A stretch of DNA of 50,830 nucleotides, from positions 1-50,830 of the forward strand of contig CANRCX010000010.1 in NCBI GenBank assembly GCA_947629235.1, in the 5' to 3' direction. Both the position numbers and the translations under genes were made by a program. Each line of letters begins with the position of its first letter. The first letter of the stretch is position 1. Origin of the DNA: an uncultured Bacilli bacterium (GTDB taxonomy: Bacteria; Bacillota_I; Bacilli_A; RF39; UBA660). Under the pieces are notes generated by a model. That model was given only the letters and a program-made list of their open reading frames with translations. It did not search any database and was not told where the DNA came from. Positions 16,113 to 25,232 of this stretch are shown here, one piece after another.

Positions 16113-16501
16113 ATAATGAAAAAATAAATGAAAAAAACAAATTTGAATTAGAGGGAAATGTTGCTAATATTAGTGACATTTTAATTAATAAAAATGGAAA
16201 AGTAACATTAAAATTTGATTTAGGACAAAATAATGGAGAAAATACACAATTTATTCCTATTGCTTTAAAGGGTGGATTAGTTAAAAGTTATGGAAATCAA
16301 ATAAAAAAAGGAGATTGGATTTTAGTTAAAGGCAAAATAAATTCTTATTTAAAAGATGTAGAAAGAGATGGAAAACTATTCAAAGACAAAGTAATAGAAA
16401 TTCTAGGTTTTGAAGTAACTGATAAAGTAGCCCATAAAGTTTATACAAGTGATGGACAAATCAAAGATTTAGATGTTAATAAAGAAGAAAAGGAAAGATA
16501 A
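16109..16501 (+). CDS. OB-fold single-stranded-DNA-binding-like protein (130 aa)
   Basis: FELEGNVANISDILINKNGK, then KVTLKFDL..., a central strand and GDWILVKGKINSYLKD followed by IEILGFEV give the strand order of an SSB/OB fold. The acidic tail typical of housekeeping SSB is missing; the end is Lys/Glu-rich. It is one of three OB-fold genes in element 1 (with 35950 and 38227) and may coat the transferred strand. GGAGG lies before the ATG inside the upstream gene, giving coupling. Confidence 0.7.
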   Translation: MNNEKINEKNKFELEGNVANISDILINKNGKVTLKFDLGQNNGENTQFIPIALKGGLVKSYGNQIKKGDWILVKGKINSYLKDVERDGKLFKDKVIEILGFEVTDKVAHKVYTSDGQIKDLDVNKEEKER

Positions 16502-16507
16502 AATTTA

Positions 16508-17002
16508 ATGTATAATTATGAAATAATAAATTTTTGGAATGACCAAGATGATTTATATGTTCAGTATATAGTTGAAGATACAACAACAAATGAAAAAGTA
16601 AATACAATAGGTTATTACAACACAGCAGATATAGAGTGTGATTATAATATGTCTTCTTATGAAACAATACAAAAACATTTATTAGATATTTTAGAAAAAA
16701 ATAATGGTGTAGAATTTAATATTCCAAAAGTTAGTGAATTGAGTTCATTATTAAAATATGTTTATGATTCTATTTGTGAAAGTGAATCAAATATGTTCTA
16801 TGTTGATTATGACGAATGGGAAGAATTAAAAGATAGTGATGAATTTACAGAAGAAGATTTTAATATTTTAAAGAAAGAAATAAAAAAATATAATCTTGAA
16901 GATGTAATAAGTATTGATGATAAAGAATACAAAATATGTGCTTATGGTATGTTGCAAACATTATTTAATGATGATAGAGAAAAAGATAATTTTATAAGAT
17001 AA
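16508..17002 (+). CDS. Hypothetical acidic protein of the transfer operon (164 aa)
   Basis: No family is recognised. It is strongly acidic (runs such as DYDEWEELKDSDEFTEEDF) and soluble, with a strand-rich N-terminus and a helical C-terminal half. It starts 6 nt after the OB-fold gene, without a strong ribosome site, so it may rely on coupling. Small acidic proteins in such operons sometimes act as DNA mimics against host defence; that is only a possibility here. Confidence 0.5.
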   Translation: MYNYEIINFWNDQDDLYVQYIVEDTTTNEKVNTIGYYNTADIECDYNMSSYETIQKHLLDILEKNNGVEFNIPKVSELSSLLKYVYDSICESESNMFYVDYDEWEELKDSDEFTEEDFNILKKEIKKYNLEDVISIDDKEYKICAYGMLQTLFNDDREKDNFIR

Positions 17003-17015
17003 AAAAATTCATTGA

Positions 17016-17055
17016 AAAAGATTAATAATTACGAGTTTGTGATTATTAATCTTTT
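17016..17055 (+). terminator. Stem-loop ahead of the T4SS genes
   Basis: A 14-bp perfect stem (AAAAGATTAATAAT with ATTATTAATCTTTT) has a 12-nt loop. Only four T end the stem and no T run follows it, so it may be a partial terminator or mRNA-processing element tuning expression of the VirB genes. Confidence 0.5.
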
Positions 17056-17087
17056 CATTGAAAATAAAAAAGAAAGGGTGAATATAA

Positions 17088-17369
17088 ATGAAATATTTAT
17101 TAAGTTTAATTAAAATTCAAGAACTTGAAGGTGGGACTTATAACATTGATACAATACTAAAAGTTATTAAACAAATAACAGATTGGGCAATAGTTGTTGG
17201 TTTATCATTATCAGGTGTAGCATTAGTTATAAGTTTTATTATGTATGCTGTTGTAGATGTTGACCAAAAACAGAGAGTTAAGCAAAGAATAATTCAAACT
17301 TTTTTTGGAATAATTGGAATACTTTTAGCAATTTCTTTTGTAAATATTATAATAAGATTATTCACATAA
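17088..17369 (+). CDS. VirB2/TrbC-like pilin or small T4SS membrane protein (93 aa)
   Basis: Two hydrophobic helices (about 33-53 and 67-90) are separated by a short polar VDVDQKQRVKQR loop, and the N-terminus is short. This is the layout of VirB2/TrbC-type subunits in Gram-positive conjugation operons. It lies directly before the VirB6-, VirB3- and VirB4-like genes in conserved order. AAAGGGTG lies before the ATG. Confidence 0.7.
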   Translation: MKYLLSLIKIQELEGGTYNIDTILKVIKQITDWAIVVGLSLSGVALVISFIMYAVVDVDQKQRVKQRIIQTFFGIIGILLAISFVNIIIRLFT

Positions 17370-17377
17370 TTTAGAAA

Positions 17378-18727
17378 ATGATAAAGATATTTGATTTGTT
17401 AAGAAGTTTAATGTGGTATATAGTAAATTTTATATATGAATTAATTGATACTTTACTTACTATTATAAAAAAATTAAATGCTTTTGATATAATAAATTCA
17501 TTATCAAATAATGCTACTTTTAAATCTTTATATAGAGGTATAATGATAATTTCAGTAACTTTATTTGCACTATTCATAATATGGAGAATAATAAATAAAT
17601 TTCTTGATACAGATGAAGGAGTTTCAATGAAAAATATATTTGTTGAATCAATGAAATGTGGTGCATTAATAATGCTATCAACTTTTTTATTTGTACAAGT
17701 ATCTAATTTTTCTATTCAATTATCCAACTTTACAAGTAATATATTTGAAAATGGAGCAAACTTGAATATGAGTGATGCAATGTTAACTTTATTTATATCA
17801 TATAAAGATACTTATAAAAATAGTAATAAATTTAATGAAACAAAAAGTATTGAAGAATTAGTTAAAGATAAATCATTTAAAAATGATGAATTATATTTAG
17901 ATAAATTTGAAACAAAATCTAGAATAATACTTGCAGATGAAAAAGATTATAAATATGAAATTAATTGGATAATGTCAATTTTATGTGGAGGTTTTTTTCT
18001 TTATAGTTTATTCTTTTCTGCAATAATGTTAGGAAGAAGACAAATAGAATTTTTATTTTTATTTGTTATTTCACCAATTGTATTTTCTACTAGTATTTGT
18101 AATAAACAAAGAAGAGGAGCAGTAATAGAACAACTAGTGTCCTTAACACTTCAAAGTGCAGTAGTAATTTTAATTGTAAGTTTAAGTATTATGATTATGA
18201 AAGAAGTAAATGACACAGTATTCTTTACAAATGTATTTACAAATGTAATAGCAAAATCATTATTATATTTAGGTTGTGCTACATTTATTTTAACAGGAAG
18301 TCAAGTAATTAATAGATTTATTGGTGCTAATATAAGTGCAATAAATGGTAGAGAACAAATGATGTCAATGATAGGTTATACAAATGCTATAAAAACAGGA
18401 GTTACAGCAACAAGTATTGGTTCAGTAGGTGCTTTATCAGTAGGAGCAGGAGTTGCAAGTAGTGTAGTAGGAAATGTAGGTGGAAATAAATTATTATCAG
18501 GAGCTGGAAAACTTGTGTCAAACTATGGAAATAATATTAGAAATAATACAGATAATTCTACTACAAAAAAAGTAGGAAACATAGTTACAAAACTAGGAGA
18601 TAAAATTCAAGAAAAACCTTTTTCTAAAATAGGAAATACATTAAGAAGTGATGGATATAGAAAAATTGAAAGAGCATTTAATTCAGTAACACCATACAAT
18701 ATGAATTACAGAAATAGGAGGAAATAA
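17378..18727 (+). CDS. VirB6/TrbL-like conjugation channel protein (449 aa)
   Basis: Five or six transmembrane helices lie in residues 1-310, with a soluble loop at about 140-190. The C-terminal tail is rich in Gly, Ser and Asn (SIGSVGALSVGAGVASSVVG), like TrbL/VirB6. It would form the inner-membrane channel through which DNA passes. It overlaps the next gene by one base (TAATG). The ribosome site is weak (TTTAGAAA), and coupling to the pilin-like gene 8 nt upstream is likely. Confidence 0.75.
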   Translation: MIKIFDLLRSLMWYIVNFIYELIDTLLTIIKKLNAFDIINSLSNNATFKSLYRGIMIISVTLFALFIIWRIINKFLDTDEGVSMKNIFVESMKCGALIMLSTFLFVQVSNFSIQLSNFTSNIFENGANLNMSDAMLTLFISYKDTYKNSNKFNETKSIEELVKDKSFKNDELYLDKFETKSRIILADEKDYKYEINWIMSILCGGFFLYSLFFSAIMLGRRQIEFLFLFVISPIVFSTSICNKQRRGAVIEQLVSLTLQSAVVILIVSLSIMIMKEVNDTVFFTNVFTNVIAKSLLYLGCATFILTGSQVINRFIGANISAINGREQMMSMIGYTNAIKTGVTATSIGSVGALSVGAGVASSVVGNVGGNKLLSGAGKLVSNYGNNIRNNTDNSTTKKVGNIVTKLGDKIQEKPFSKIGNTLRSDGYRKIERAFNSVTPYNMNYRNRRK

Positions 18728-19005
18728 TGTATATAACATTAGGATCAATAAAAAGAAACATAGGATTTAATGGTCTTGAATTTCAAGATATTATAATAGG
18801 ATTACCAATTGGTGTTTTTTGTATAATTTTATTTTGTTTTACAAAATATAAAATCTTATCATTGGTTATTTTTATGATTGGAATATTTAGTTTACTACCA
18901 ATTAAAGTGTCAAAAAAGAATAGAATGTATAAAGTAATAATATTAATTATAAATTATTTAATTAGAAATAAGATATTTGTTTATAAGGAAAGTACAGGTG
19001 ATTAG
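18727..19005 (+). CDS. VirB3/PrgI-like membrane protein (92 aa)
   Basis: Two adjacent hydrophobic helices (about 23-42 and 45-62) sit between a polar N-terminus (TLGSIKRNIGFNGLEFQDI) and a basic C-terminus, the layout of PrgI/VirB3-family proteins. These almost always precede VirB4, as here (the VirB4 ATG is 5 nt downstream). It anchors the ATPase to the channel. AGGAGG lies before the ATG. Confidence 0.75.
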   Translation: MYITLGSIKRNIGFNGLEFQDIIIGLPIGVFCIILFCFTKYKILSLVIFMIGIFSLLPIKVSKKNRMYKVIILIINYLIRNKIFVYKESTGD

Positions 19006-19010
19006 TTTTA

Positions 19011-21524
19011 ATGAAACAAAAACTTAAACAAGAAGAAAAACGAAAAAATAAAGAAACAAAAATAATAAAAAAATTTATTACTAAAAAGGAAAAACAAAAA
19101 TATATAACAAAACAAGATTTAAAGCATAAATTTAAAAATTCACAAATATTTGTAAATGTAGATAAAGTATTAGATAATGGTATTATAAAATTAAAAGATA
19201 ATAGTTTTGCAAAAATATATTCAGTAGGAGCAATAGATTTATCTTTAACATCAAATTTTCAAAAACAATCATTTTTTCAACAATTAAAATTTTTATATCA
19301 AATAAATAATTTAAATTTAAGAATATATAAATTAGATGATAAAATTGATTTAAGTGAAAATAAAGATTATTATAATGAGTTAATAAATAAGTACATAAAT
19401 GATAAAGAGAAAAAAGAATTTTTAGAAGAAAGAATGTATAGATTAGAACAATTAGAACAAGAGAATTTAGCAATATCAAGTAGGTACTATTTTGTAGTAA
19501 TTGAAGATGATGAAATAGCACTTGAAAAAGTATCAAATGATATTGAAACAATATGTTCAAATTTAAATCCAAGACTAGATATAGAGAATATACAAAATAA
19601 ATTGGAAATATACCAATTTTTAATTAATCTTTATGGTACAAATGTAAATTTAGAACAATTAATGTGGAGTAATTTAACAGAGTTAATTACTCCATATTTT
19701 ATAAATGAAAATATTAATTATCTAAAATTAGATGAAGAAGAGGCACAAGTTATAACTATAAAAAATATACCACCATTTGTAGATGAATTGTTTTTTGAAC
19801 AATTATTTAATTCTCCAAATATAAAATCTTGCATACATATTAAAGATACAATAACAACAGAAGAATTAATAAAAAGATTAGATAGTAATTATGAATTCTT
19901 AATTTCTGAAAGAAATACAACTAGAAAATTGAGTGATGCTACTGAAATGGACTTAATAAAAGAAAATATGCAAATTTTAATGAATGATATAAAAAATGGA
20001 GATGAAGTAATTAAAGAAGTAGATTTTATTGTTATTATTACAGGAAACAAAAAAGAAAGAGAAGAAAAGTTTAGAGAATTAAAAAAATTAGCCAATAGTT
20101 TTAAAATAAAATTAGATATACCAAGAATGAGACAATTAGAGGGATATAAAGCATTTGATATTTCAAAAAATAGTTTTGAAGATTATCATAATTATTTACC
20201 AAGTTTGACATTGGCATCGTCATTCCCATTAACGATAACAAATTTTAATGATAGAACAGGTTATATTTGGGGAATAGATACTCATACATTATTACCAATA
20301 ATTTTTGATTTATTTTATAAAGACTCATCAAGACCATCAAGTAATTTAGCAATTATTTCATCAACAGGTGGTGGAAAAAGTTTTGCATTAAAAAAACTTA
20401 TTGTTAATGAAATAAATAGGGGAAATAAATGTTTTATATTTGATGCAGAGGGTGAGTATGAAAATTTAGTTAAATCTAATAATGGACAATATATAGATTT
20501 ATATTCATCAAGTGGTGGAGTTATAAACCCACTTCAAGTAAGATTTTTAGCAAGTGATAAAGAAATACAAGATGAAAATAAAACGCTTAATTATGAATTT
20601 AATTATGAAGATTGTCCACTTGCAAAACATTTAGGATCACTTGAAACATTTATAAAATGTGCATTTGAAGAAATAAAAGAAAGTGAAGTAGTTGTTATGC
20701 TAGATATGATAGAAAATTTGTATAAAAGATTTGGTATAACAAAGAATACAAAAATATCATATTTAGAAAAATTAGAAAATACTGATTATCCAATATTTAA
20801 AGATTTAATTGAATTTATACCAGATTATAGAAATATGGTAACAAATCAAGAACAACTTAAAATTATTGATAAATTAGAAATACTTTTAGATAGATTTAAT
20901 GTAGGTATAGACTCAATTTTATTTAATGGTTATACGACAGTAAATCTTGATTCTGATTTAATAGCATTCAATGTTAAAGATTTATTGTATAGCAAAAATA
21001 CAAGACTAATAACAACTCAATTAGTAAATCTATTAACTTATTTAAATAATATAATTGTAAAGAATAAAATGATAAATGATAAATCAAAAGAAGAAAAATG
21101 TATGGCAATAATAGTAGATGAATTCCATTTGTATTTAAAGATAAATAATGAAGTAATTTTATCATTTGAGCAATTGGCTCGTAGAATTAGAAAATACAAT
21201 GGAGCATTTATACCTGCAACACAAAGTATTCACGATTTTTTAGGAGATGATGAGTCTGTTAGAAGTGCTACTGCTATATTTAATAATTCACAATATTTAC
21301 TTGTTGGTATGCTAAAAGAAGATGACTTAACTACATATATAAAATTATTTAATCAAAATCCATTAACAGATACACAAAAAGAATTTTTAATAAAAGCAGA
21401 GCAAGGAAATTTTTTACTATCAATAAATTCAAAGAATAGATTAAAAATAAAAATCATAGCAACACCAAAAGAGTTAGAAATTATGCAAGAGGTTAAGAAT
21501 TATGAAAAAAATAAAAACAAGTGA
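19011..21524 (+). CDS. virB4: VirB4 (TraE/TraC-like) conjugation ATPase (837 aa)
   Basis: An ATPase that powers pilus/channel assembly and DNA export. The basic N-terminal 60 residues are followed by the VirB4 N-domain. The AAA core has Walker A STGGGKS (451-457), Walker B IIVDEFH (Asp703-Glu704), and the PATQSIHDFL segment conserved in TraG/VirB4 ATPases. Length is normal for the family. The gene is in the expected place between VirB3-like and peptidase genes and overlaps the small downstream gene. Confidence 0.92.
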   Translation: MKQKLKQEEKRKNKETKIIKKFITKKEKQKYITKQDLKHKFKNSQIFVNVDKVLDNGIIKLKDNSFAKIYSVGAIDLSLTSNFQKQSFFQQLKFLYQINNLNLRIYKLDDKIDLSENKDYYNELINKYINDKEKKEFLEERMYRLEQLEQENLAISSRYYFVVIEDDEIALEKVSNDIETICSNLNPRLDIENIQNKLEIYQFLINLYGTNVNLEQLMWSNLTELITPYFINENINYLKLDEEEAQVITIKNIPPFVDELFFEQLFNSPNIKSCIHIKDTITTEELIKRLDSNYEFLISERNTTRKLSDATEMDLIKENMQILMNDIKNGDEVIKEVDFIVIITGNKKEREEKFRELKKLANSFKIKLDIPRMRQLEGYKAFDISKNSFEDYHNYLPSLTLASSFPLTITNFNDRTGYIWGIDTHTLLPIIFDLFYKDSSRPSSNLAIISSTGGGKSFALKKLIVNEINRGNKCFIFDAEGEYENLVKSNNGQYIDLYSSSGGVINPLQVRFLASDKEIQDENKTLNYEFNYEDCPLAKHLGSLETFIKCAFEEIKESEVVVMLDMIENLYKRFGITKNTKISYLEKLENTDYPIFKDLIEFIPDYRNMVTNQEQLKIIDKLEILLDRFNVGIDSILFNGYTTVNLDSDLIAFNVKDLLYSKNTRLITTQLVNLLTYLNNIIVKNKMINDKSKEEKCMAIIVDEFHLYLKINNEVILSFEQLARRIRKYNGAFIPATQSIHDFLGDDESVRSATAIFNNSQYLLVGMLKEDDLTTYIKLFNQNPLTDTQKEFLIKAEQGNFLLSINSKNRLKIKIIATPKELEIMQEVKNYEKNKNK

Positions 21525-21684
21525 TTTAAGAAAAAAATTCAAAAAAATGTATATTGAAGAATTTGAAGATAGTAATGAATCGTTTATGGATTTTATGTTA
21601 GATCTTATTCCAAGAAGAGAATTAATGAATGTTCTAAAAAAAGGAAAGAAACATTATTATATTATAAGTTCAAAATATAGATAA
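21502..21684 (+). CDS. Small basic protein between VirB4 and the peptidase (60 aa)
   Basis: No family is recognised. It is Lys-rich with KKIKTSDLRKKFKKMYIEEF at the start and KKGKKHYYIISSKYR at the end. GAGGTTAAG lies before the ATG inside virB4 (23-nt overlap), and its stop overlaps the peptidase ATG. Tight overlap on both sides supports it as a real, coupled gene. Confidence 0.6.
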   Translation: MKKIKTSDLRKKFKKMYIEEFEDSNESFMDFMLDLIPRRELMNVLKKGKKHYYIISSKYR

Positions 21685-22538
21685 TGAAAAAAATAATTAT
21701 TGCTATATGTGGTAGTTCAATTTTTTTAATATCATTTATATTAATTATAATAATTAGTAGTTTTATGATATTAAATCTTTTTGGAGTAAAACTAACAAAA
21801 GAAAAAATATTAGATAATGCAGAATATGCAACTGCTTATCAAAATGCTTTAAATAAATATTTAAAAGATGGTTATGTTCCACTTCAAAGATTATTATATT
21901 TTTATTTAGAAGATGATAGTTATTCTCTTGAAACATTATATTTAATGAATCAAGATTCAATAAATAAAACAGCAAAAGATATTTATGAAGTATGTGAAGA
22001 TGAAAGAGTAAAAAATATGAGTGCTTGTAACAAAAATAATTTAAAAGAAAATGAAGAATACCTTGTTGTTAGTACAGGACTTTTTAACTTCCCATTAGAA
22101 AGTTTTAATCATTCAGTTACAAGTTTTTTTCATAAACAAAGAGTTGTGTATGGGAAAAGTAATATACACGGAGGTTGGGATTTTAGTGCATCTGCAAAAA
22201 CAAAAGTATATTCAGTTTGTGATGGAGTAGTAACAAAAGTTAATTTTACACAAAATGAAAATATACCATATGATAAAAGTGGTAATAGTGTTGGAAACTC
22301 TATAACTATAAAATGTGATAAAGATTATGAAGATATTTATTATGTAATATTTCATCATCTATATCCACAGAGTTCAAAAGTAAAGGTAGGACAAAGAGTT
22401 AGTCATTGGACAGAAATAGCAGGAGTAGGAACAACAGGACATTCAACAGGAAATCATTTACATTATGAAGTACATAATTCCAATGGAGATAAAATTGATG
22501 GTTTACATTTAATAAATTTTAATTTAACAAAATCATAG
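21684..22538 (+). CDS. Membrane-anchored M23 (LytM) peptidoglycan peptidase (284 aa)
   Basis: An N-terminal transmembrane anchor (about 4-33) leads to an outside domain ending in a complete LytM fold. Zinc ligands are visible as His162 and Asp166 (HGGWD) and His260 with His258 (HLHYEV). It would open the peptidoglycan for the conjugation channel, the job of VirB1/CwlT-type enzymes. No transglycosylase domain is fused, unlike Tn916-type CwlT. It is the last gene of the VirB block. Confidence 0.9.
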   Translation: MKKIIIAICGSSIFLISFILIIIISSFMILNLFGVKLTKEKILDNAEYATAYQNALNKYLKDGYVPLQRLLYFYLEDDSYSLETLYLMNQDSINKTAKDIYEVCEDERVKNMSACNKNNLKENEEYLVVSTGLFNFPLESFNHSVTSFFHKQRVVYGKSNIHGGWDFSASAKTKVYSVCDGVVTKVNFTQNENIPYDKSGNSVGNSITIKCDKDYEDIYYVIFHHLYPQSSKVKVGQRVSHWTEIAGVGTTGHSTGNHLHYEVHNSNGDKIDGLHLINFNLTKS

Positions 22539-22567
22539 GAAGCATATAAAAATAATGATATTTAAAA

Positions 22568-22817
22568 AGGTAGCCACTTTTAACAAAAAGAGTAGTCTTT
22601 AATATGATAATAATTAAAGGCAAATATAATAAAGAGTAGCCACTTTTAACATAACAAGTAGTCATTTTTGCAAGTGCAAAAATAGTAAGACACCATTAGA
22701 TTTGTCCTAAAAAATAGGATAAATCTAAATTATTGGTGTCGTTTTTCTTATGCTCATTAAAAATAAAGAGTATTTTTACTATGAAATAATGATGATATAT
22801 GTTAAAAGTGGCTACCT
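22568..22817 (+). other. Origin-of-transfer candidate with phased repeats and hairpin
   Basis: AGGTAGCCACTTTTAACA (22568-22585) is repeated inverted at 22800-22817 (perfect 18 bp), and its 16-bp core is repeated directly at 22636-22651. GTAGYC units begin at 22570, 22592, 22636 and 22658, all multiples of 22 bp apart. In the centre, GACACCA (22689-22695) pairs with TGGTGTC (22734-22740) around a 14-bp inner stem (22696-22709 with 22715-22728, one G-T). It lies just before two ribbon-helix-helix genes and the relaxase, as an oriT would. The hairpin plus GTTTTTC could also end the VirB operon. This is the whole 304-bp gap. Confidence 0.65.
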
Positions 22818-22842
22818 AAAAAAGTAAAGGAGGTATTAGAAA

Positions 22843-23052
22843 ATGATAAAAAGTTTAATTAGAACTACAATAAGAATTGATAATAATTTAAAAACTAGAT
22901 TACAGTTATTGTCTATAAAAAATAATATAAGTTTTAATAAAATGATTATTTACTTACTTGAATTAGGTTATAACACCTACATAGAAAAATTTGATGATTA
23001 CTATAAAAGTGAAAATAATAAATTGCAAAAGGAAGGAAATAAAAATGAATAA
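22843..23052 (+). CDS. Ribbon-helix-helix relaxosome accessory protein (69 aa)
   Basis: LIRTTIRIDNNLKTRLQLLS gives the beta strand and first helix of an RHH fold, and NISFNKMIIYLLELGYN the second helix, as in MobC/ParG-like proteins. AAAGGAGG lies 8 nt before the ATG. It directly follows the phased repeats, which are plausible binding sites. It overlaps the next gene by 8 nt. Confidence 0.75.
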   Translation: MIKSLIRTTIRIDNNLKTRLQLLSIKNNISFNKMIIYLLELGYNTYIEKFDDYYKSENNKLQKEGNKNE

Positions 23053-23482
23053 AATAAGAATATATAATGAAGAAGAAATAAATAAACTTTTAAAAAATCC
23101 AAATATTGAATCTATAAAAAATAAAAGAAGTATTATTTATAAAAATAGTTTTAAACTTTGGGCAGTTAAAGAAAAAATAAAAAATGAAGAGAAAACAGCA
23201 AAAGATATTTTTATTGATGGGGGTTTTGATATGAATATTTTAGATGATAGAACACCACAAAGAAGACTTTGTAGTTGGAAGAAAAAATATGAATTATTTG
23301 GAGAAGATTATTTTAGAGATGATAGATTATTTTACAAAACAATTCAAAATAAACCAAAAGATTATCAATGTAAATTATTTAATGATCCTAACTTTATAGC
23401 ACTAATAATAGAAAAAGAAGATGATGGTACTATAAATAGTAGAGTTGTAAGGAAATTACAAAATGAAAAAGATGACAATTAG
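23045..23482 (+). CDS. IS3-type transposase HTH domain protein in the mob operon (145 aa)
   Basis: Residues about 5-95 look like the N-terminal HTH region found ahead of IS3/IS150-type transposases. A NEEEINKLLKNPNIESIKNK segment is followed by IIYKNSFKLWAV, then by ...TAKDIFIDGGFDMNIL and a basic RRLCSWKKK. No DDE catalytic domain is present. It is embedded in the relaxase operon with overlaps on both sides, so it is a domesticated DNA-binding protein rather than an IS remnant (inference). ATG 23045 follows AAGGAAGGAAA; an upstream in-frame ATG would lie inside the RHH gene. Confidence 0.6.
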   Translation: MNKIRIYNEEEINKLLKNPNIESIKNKRSIIYKNSFKLWAVKEKIKNEEKTAKDIFIDGGFDMNILDDRTPQRRLCSWKKKYELFGEDYFRDDRLFYKTIQNKPKDYQCKLFNDPNFIALIIEKEDDGTINSRVVRKLQNEKDDN

Positions 23483-23792
23483 ATTAGAAGAAAATATGTA
23501 TGATAAACTTTATCTTGTATCAAAAGATAATCATACTTCTGTTAATAAAGTAGTTGCTTTAATTATTGAAAAATATATTAATGAACCCAGAGAAATTAAT
23601 TATTTAAAAGAATTAGATAAAAAATTAGAAAGTATAAATTTATATTTAGATAAATTATCAAAAAGACAATATAAACATTTTTTACTTTCACAACAACACT
23701 TTGCTAATTTTGGTTATCTCTCAAATGCTGATATTAATGAAGATAAATGTTTGAAAGAAATTTTAAATAATAAGGATAATTTTAATGAATAA
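23463..23792 (+). CDS. MobC-like ribbon-helix-helix protein (109 aa)
   Basis: The start KKMTIRLEENMYDKLYLVSK, then NHTSVNKVVALIIEKYI, is a clear RHH fold followed by a helical, coiled-coil-like region (ELDKKLESINLYLDKLSKRQ). This is the layout of MobC-type relaxosome proteins that help the relaxase melt oriT. It overlaps its neighbours by 20 and 8 nt. The second in-frame ATG three codons on is an equally possible start. Confidence 0.75.
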   Translation: MKKMTIRLEENMYDKLYLVSKDNHTSVNKVVALIIEKYINEPREINYLKELDKKLESINLYLDKLSKRQYKHFLLSQQHFANFGYLSNADINEDKCLKEILNNKDNFNE

Positions 23793-25140
23793 AAGTCCAA
23801 ATGTAATTTTTAAAAGTAAATATTGTTTGGCTTTGAATAGTAGAGATAATAATATGAATAATTCAATGAATTATCAAAAAAATCGTTTGAATGATATTGA
23901 TAAGATGATTGATTATTTTTCTAATGAGAAGAAAAAAGTAGTTGGTATGTTTGAATATTTTATGGGACATACAAGAAATGAAAACATAAATTTAGTTTTA
24001 GAAAATGGTAATTATGCAACAAAAGAAGATATAAAAAAACTAAAAACAAACTATAAAAAATATATTGAAAATTCTAATTTATGGAAATGTATATTAAGTT
24101 TCAATAGTGAATATTTATATAATAATATTGATATTAAAACTTTTGAGCAAAAATTGGCAAAAGAAATAATACCACAGTTTTTAAAATATTGTGGTTTCAA
24201 AGATATAAAAAATATGAGTTATGTATTTTCTATTCATACAAATAAAACACATCCACATATTCATTTTGCATTTATTGAAAAAAAGCCCAATTATTTATAT
24301 TGTGATAAAAAGGTCAATTACAGAAGAAAAGGAAAAATTACAATAGATGAGCAAAGATATTTAAAAAGATTAGTAGAACTTGTTATTGAAAGAGAAAAAT
24401 ATTATACACCACAATTAAAAAAAACAAATGAAGATATAGATTATTTAAAATCATATTTTAATATAAAAGATAAAAATTTTGTTTTGAAAAATGTTGATGA
24501 AATATTTATAGAAGAAAAAATATTAAAGTTAGGTGAGTTATTAAAAGAATATAGACAAATTAATTCACAAAATTCAAATGGGATAAAATATAATTCAATT
24601 AAAAATGATGATATAGGAAGAAAAATAAAAGTATTAACAAAAGAAATAAAAAAATATTTATTTAATGATGAAAATTCTAGTTTATATTCTATGAAAAAAA
24701 ATATAGATGAAGATATAAAAAAATTAAATAATTATTTTGTTTTATTAAATGAAAATAATAATATTGATGATAATAATTTTAAAAATGCTATTACTGAAAA
24801 TAAAATAAAATATATTGATAACTATATTTATAATTCAATAGTAAATTACTCATTATATAAATATGAAAAAATATCTTTAATAGTTAAGAAAAATACTAAT
24901 AAAGAAGAAATTAGTATAGAAGATTTAATACAAGAAATAGTTTATCTAAATCATAAATATAAAGGAAATAATAGTGATAAGCAAATTAGAAAAGAAGTTT
25001 TAGAAAACTATTTTAAAGGTTCTACTAATGCTACAAAATTCCCTAATAAATATATGTTAGAAAAAGCAATAAAAAATATAAATTATGAAATGGATAGAGC
25101 AACAGAAGAATTTAATAAACTTTTTGATTATGAAAAATAA
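23785..25140 (+). CDS. Relaxase, MobL-like (451 aa)
   Basis: A nicking and strand-transfer enzyme for conjugation. The HUH motif is visible as HTNKTHPHIHFAF, with His151, His158 and His160 as the metal ligands, after LWKCILSFNSEYL, the conserved strand of MobL/MobP-type relaxases. The first 60 residues contain several Tyr (30, 44, 58), one of which should be catalytic. The C-terminal 200 residues are charged and coiled-coil rich. The operon (RHH, HTH, RHH, relaxase) sits beside the oriT candidate. The MobL label rests on motif and length. Confidence 0.82.
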   Translation: MNKSPNVIFKSKYCLALNSRDNNMNNSMNYQKNRLNDIDKMIDYFSNEKKKVVGMFEYFMGHTRNENINLVLENGNYATKEDIKKLKTNYKKYIENSNLWKCILSFNSEYLYNNIDIKTFEQKLAKEIIPQFLKYCGFKDIKNMSYVFSIHTNKTHPHIHFAFIEKKPNYLYCDKKVNYRRKGKITIDEQRYLKRLVELVIEREKYYTPQLKKTNEDIDYLKSYFNIKDKNFVLKNVDEIFIEEKILKLGELLKEYRQINSQNSNGIKYNSIKNDDIGRKIKVLTKEIKKYLFNDENSSLYSMKKNIDEDIKKLNNYFVLLNENNNIDDNNFKNAITENKIKYIDNYIYNSIVNYSLYKYEKISLIVKKNTNKEEISIEDLIQEIVYLNHKYKGNNSDKQIRKEVLENYFKGSTNATKFPNKYMLEKAIKNINYEMDRATEEFNKLFDYEK

Positions 25141-25232
25141 TTTTATTGATAATCTTTTTAATATTTTAAAATTATAGTATAATAAAAACAGAAATTATAA
25201 GAAAGTAAAAGTAATAAAAATGGTGATAAATT

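Noticed and set aside
22561-22817. CRISPR array
   Set aside because: The repeats are few, of two forms and partly inverted, with no unique equal-length spacers and no cas genes.
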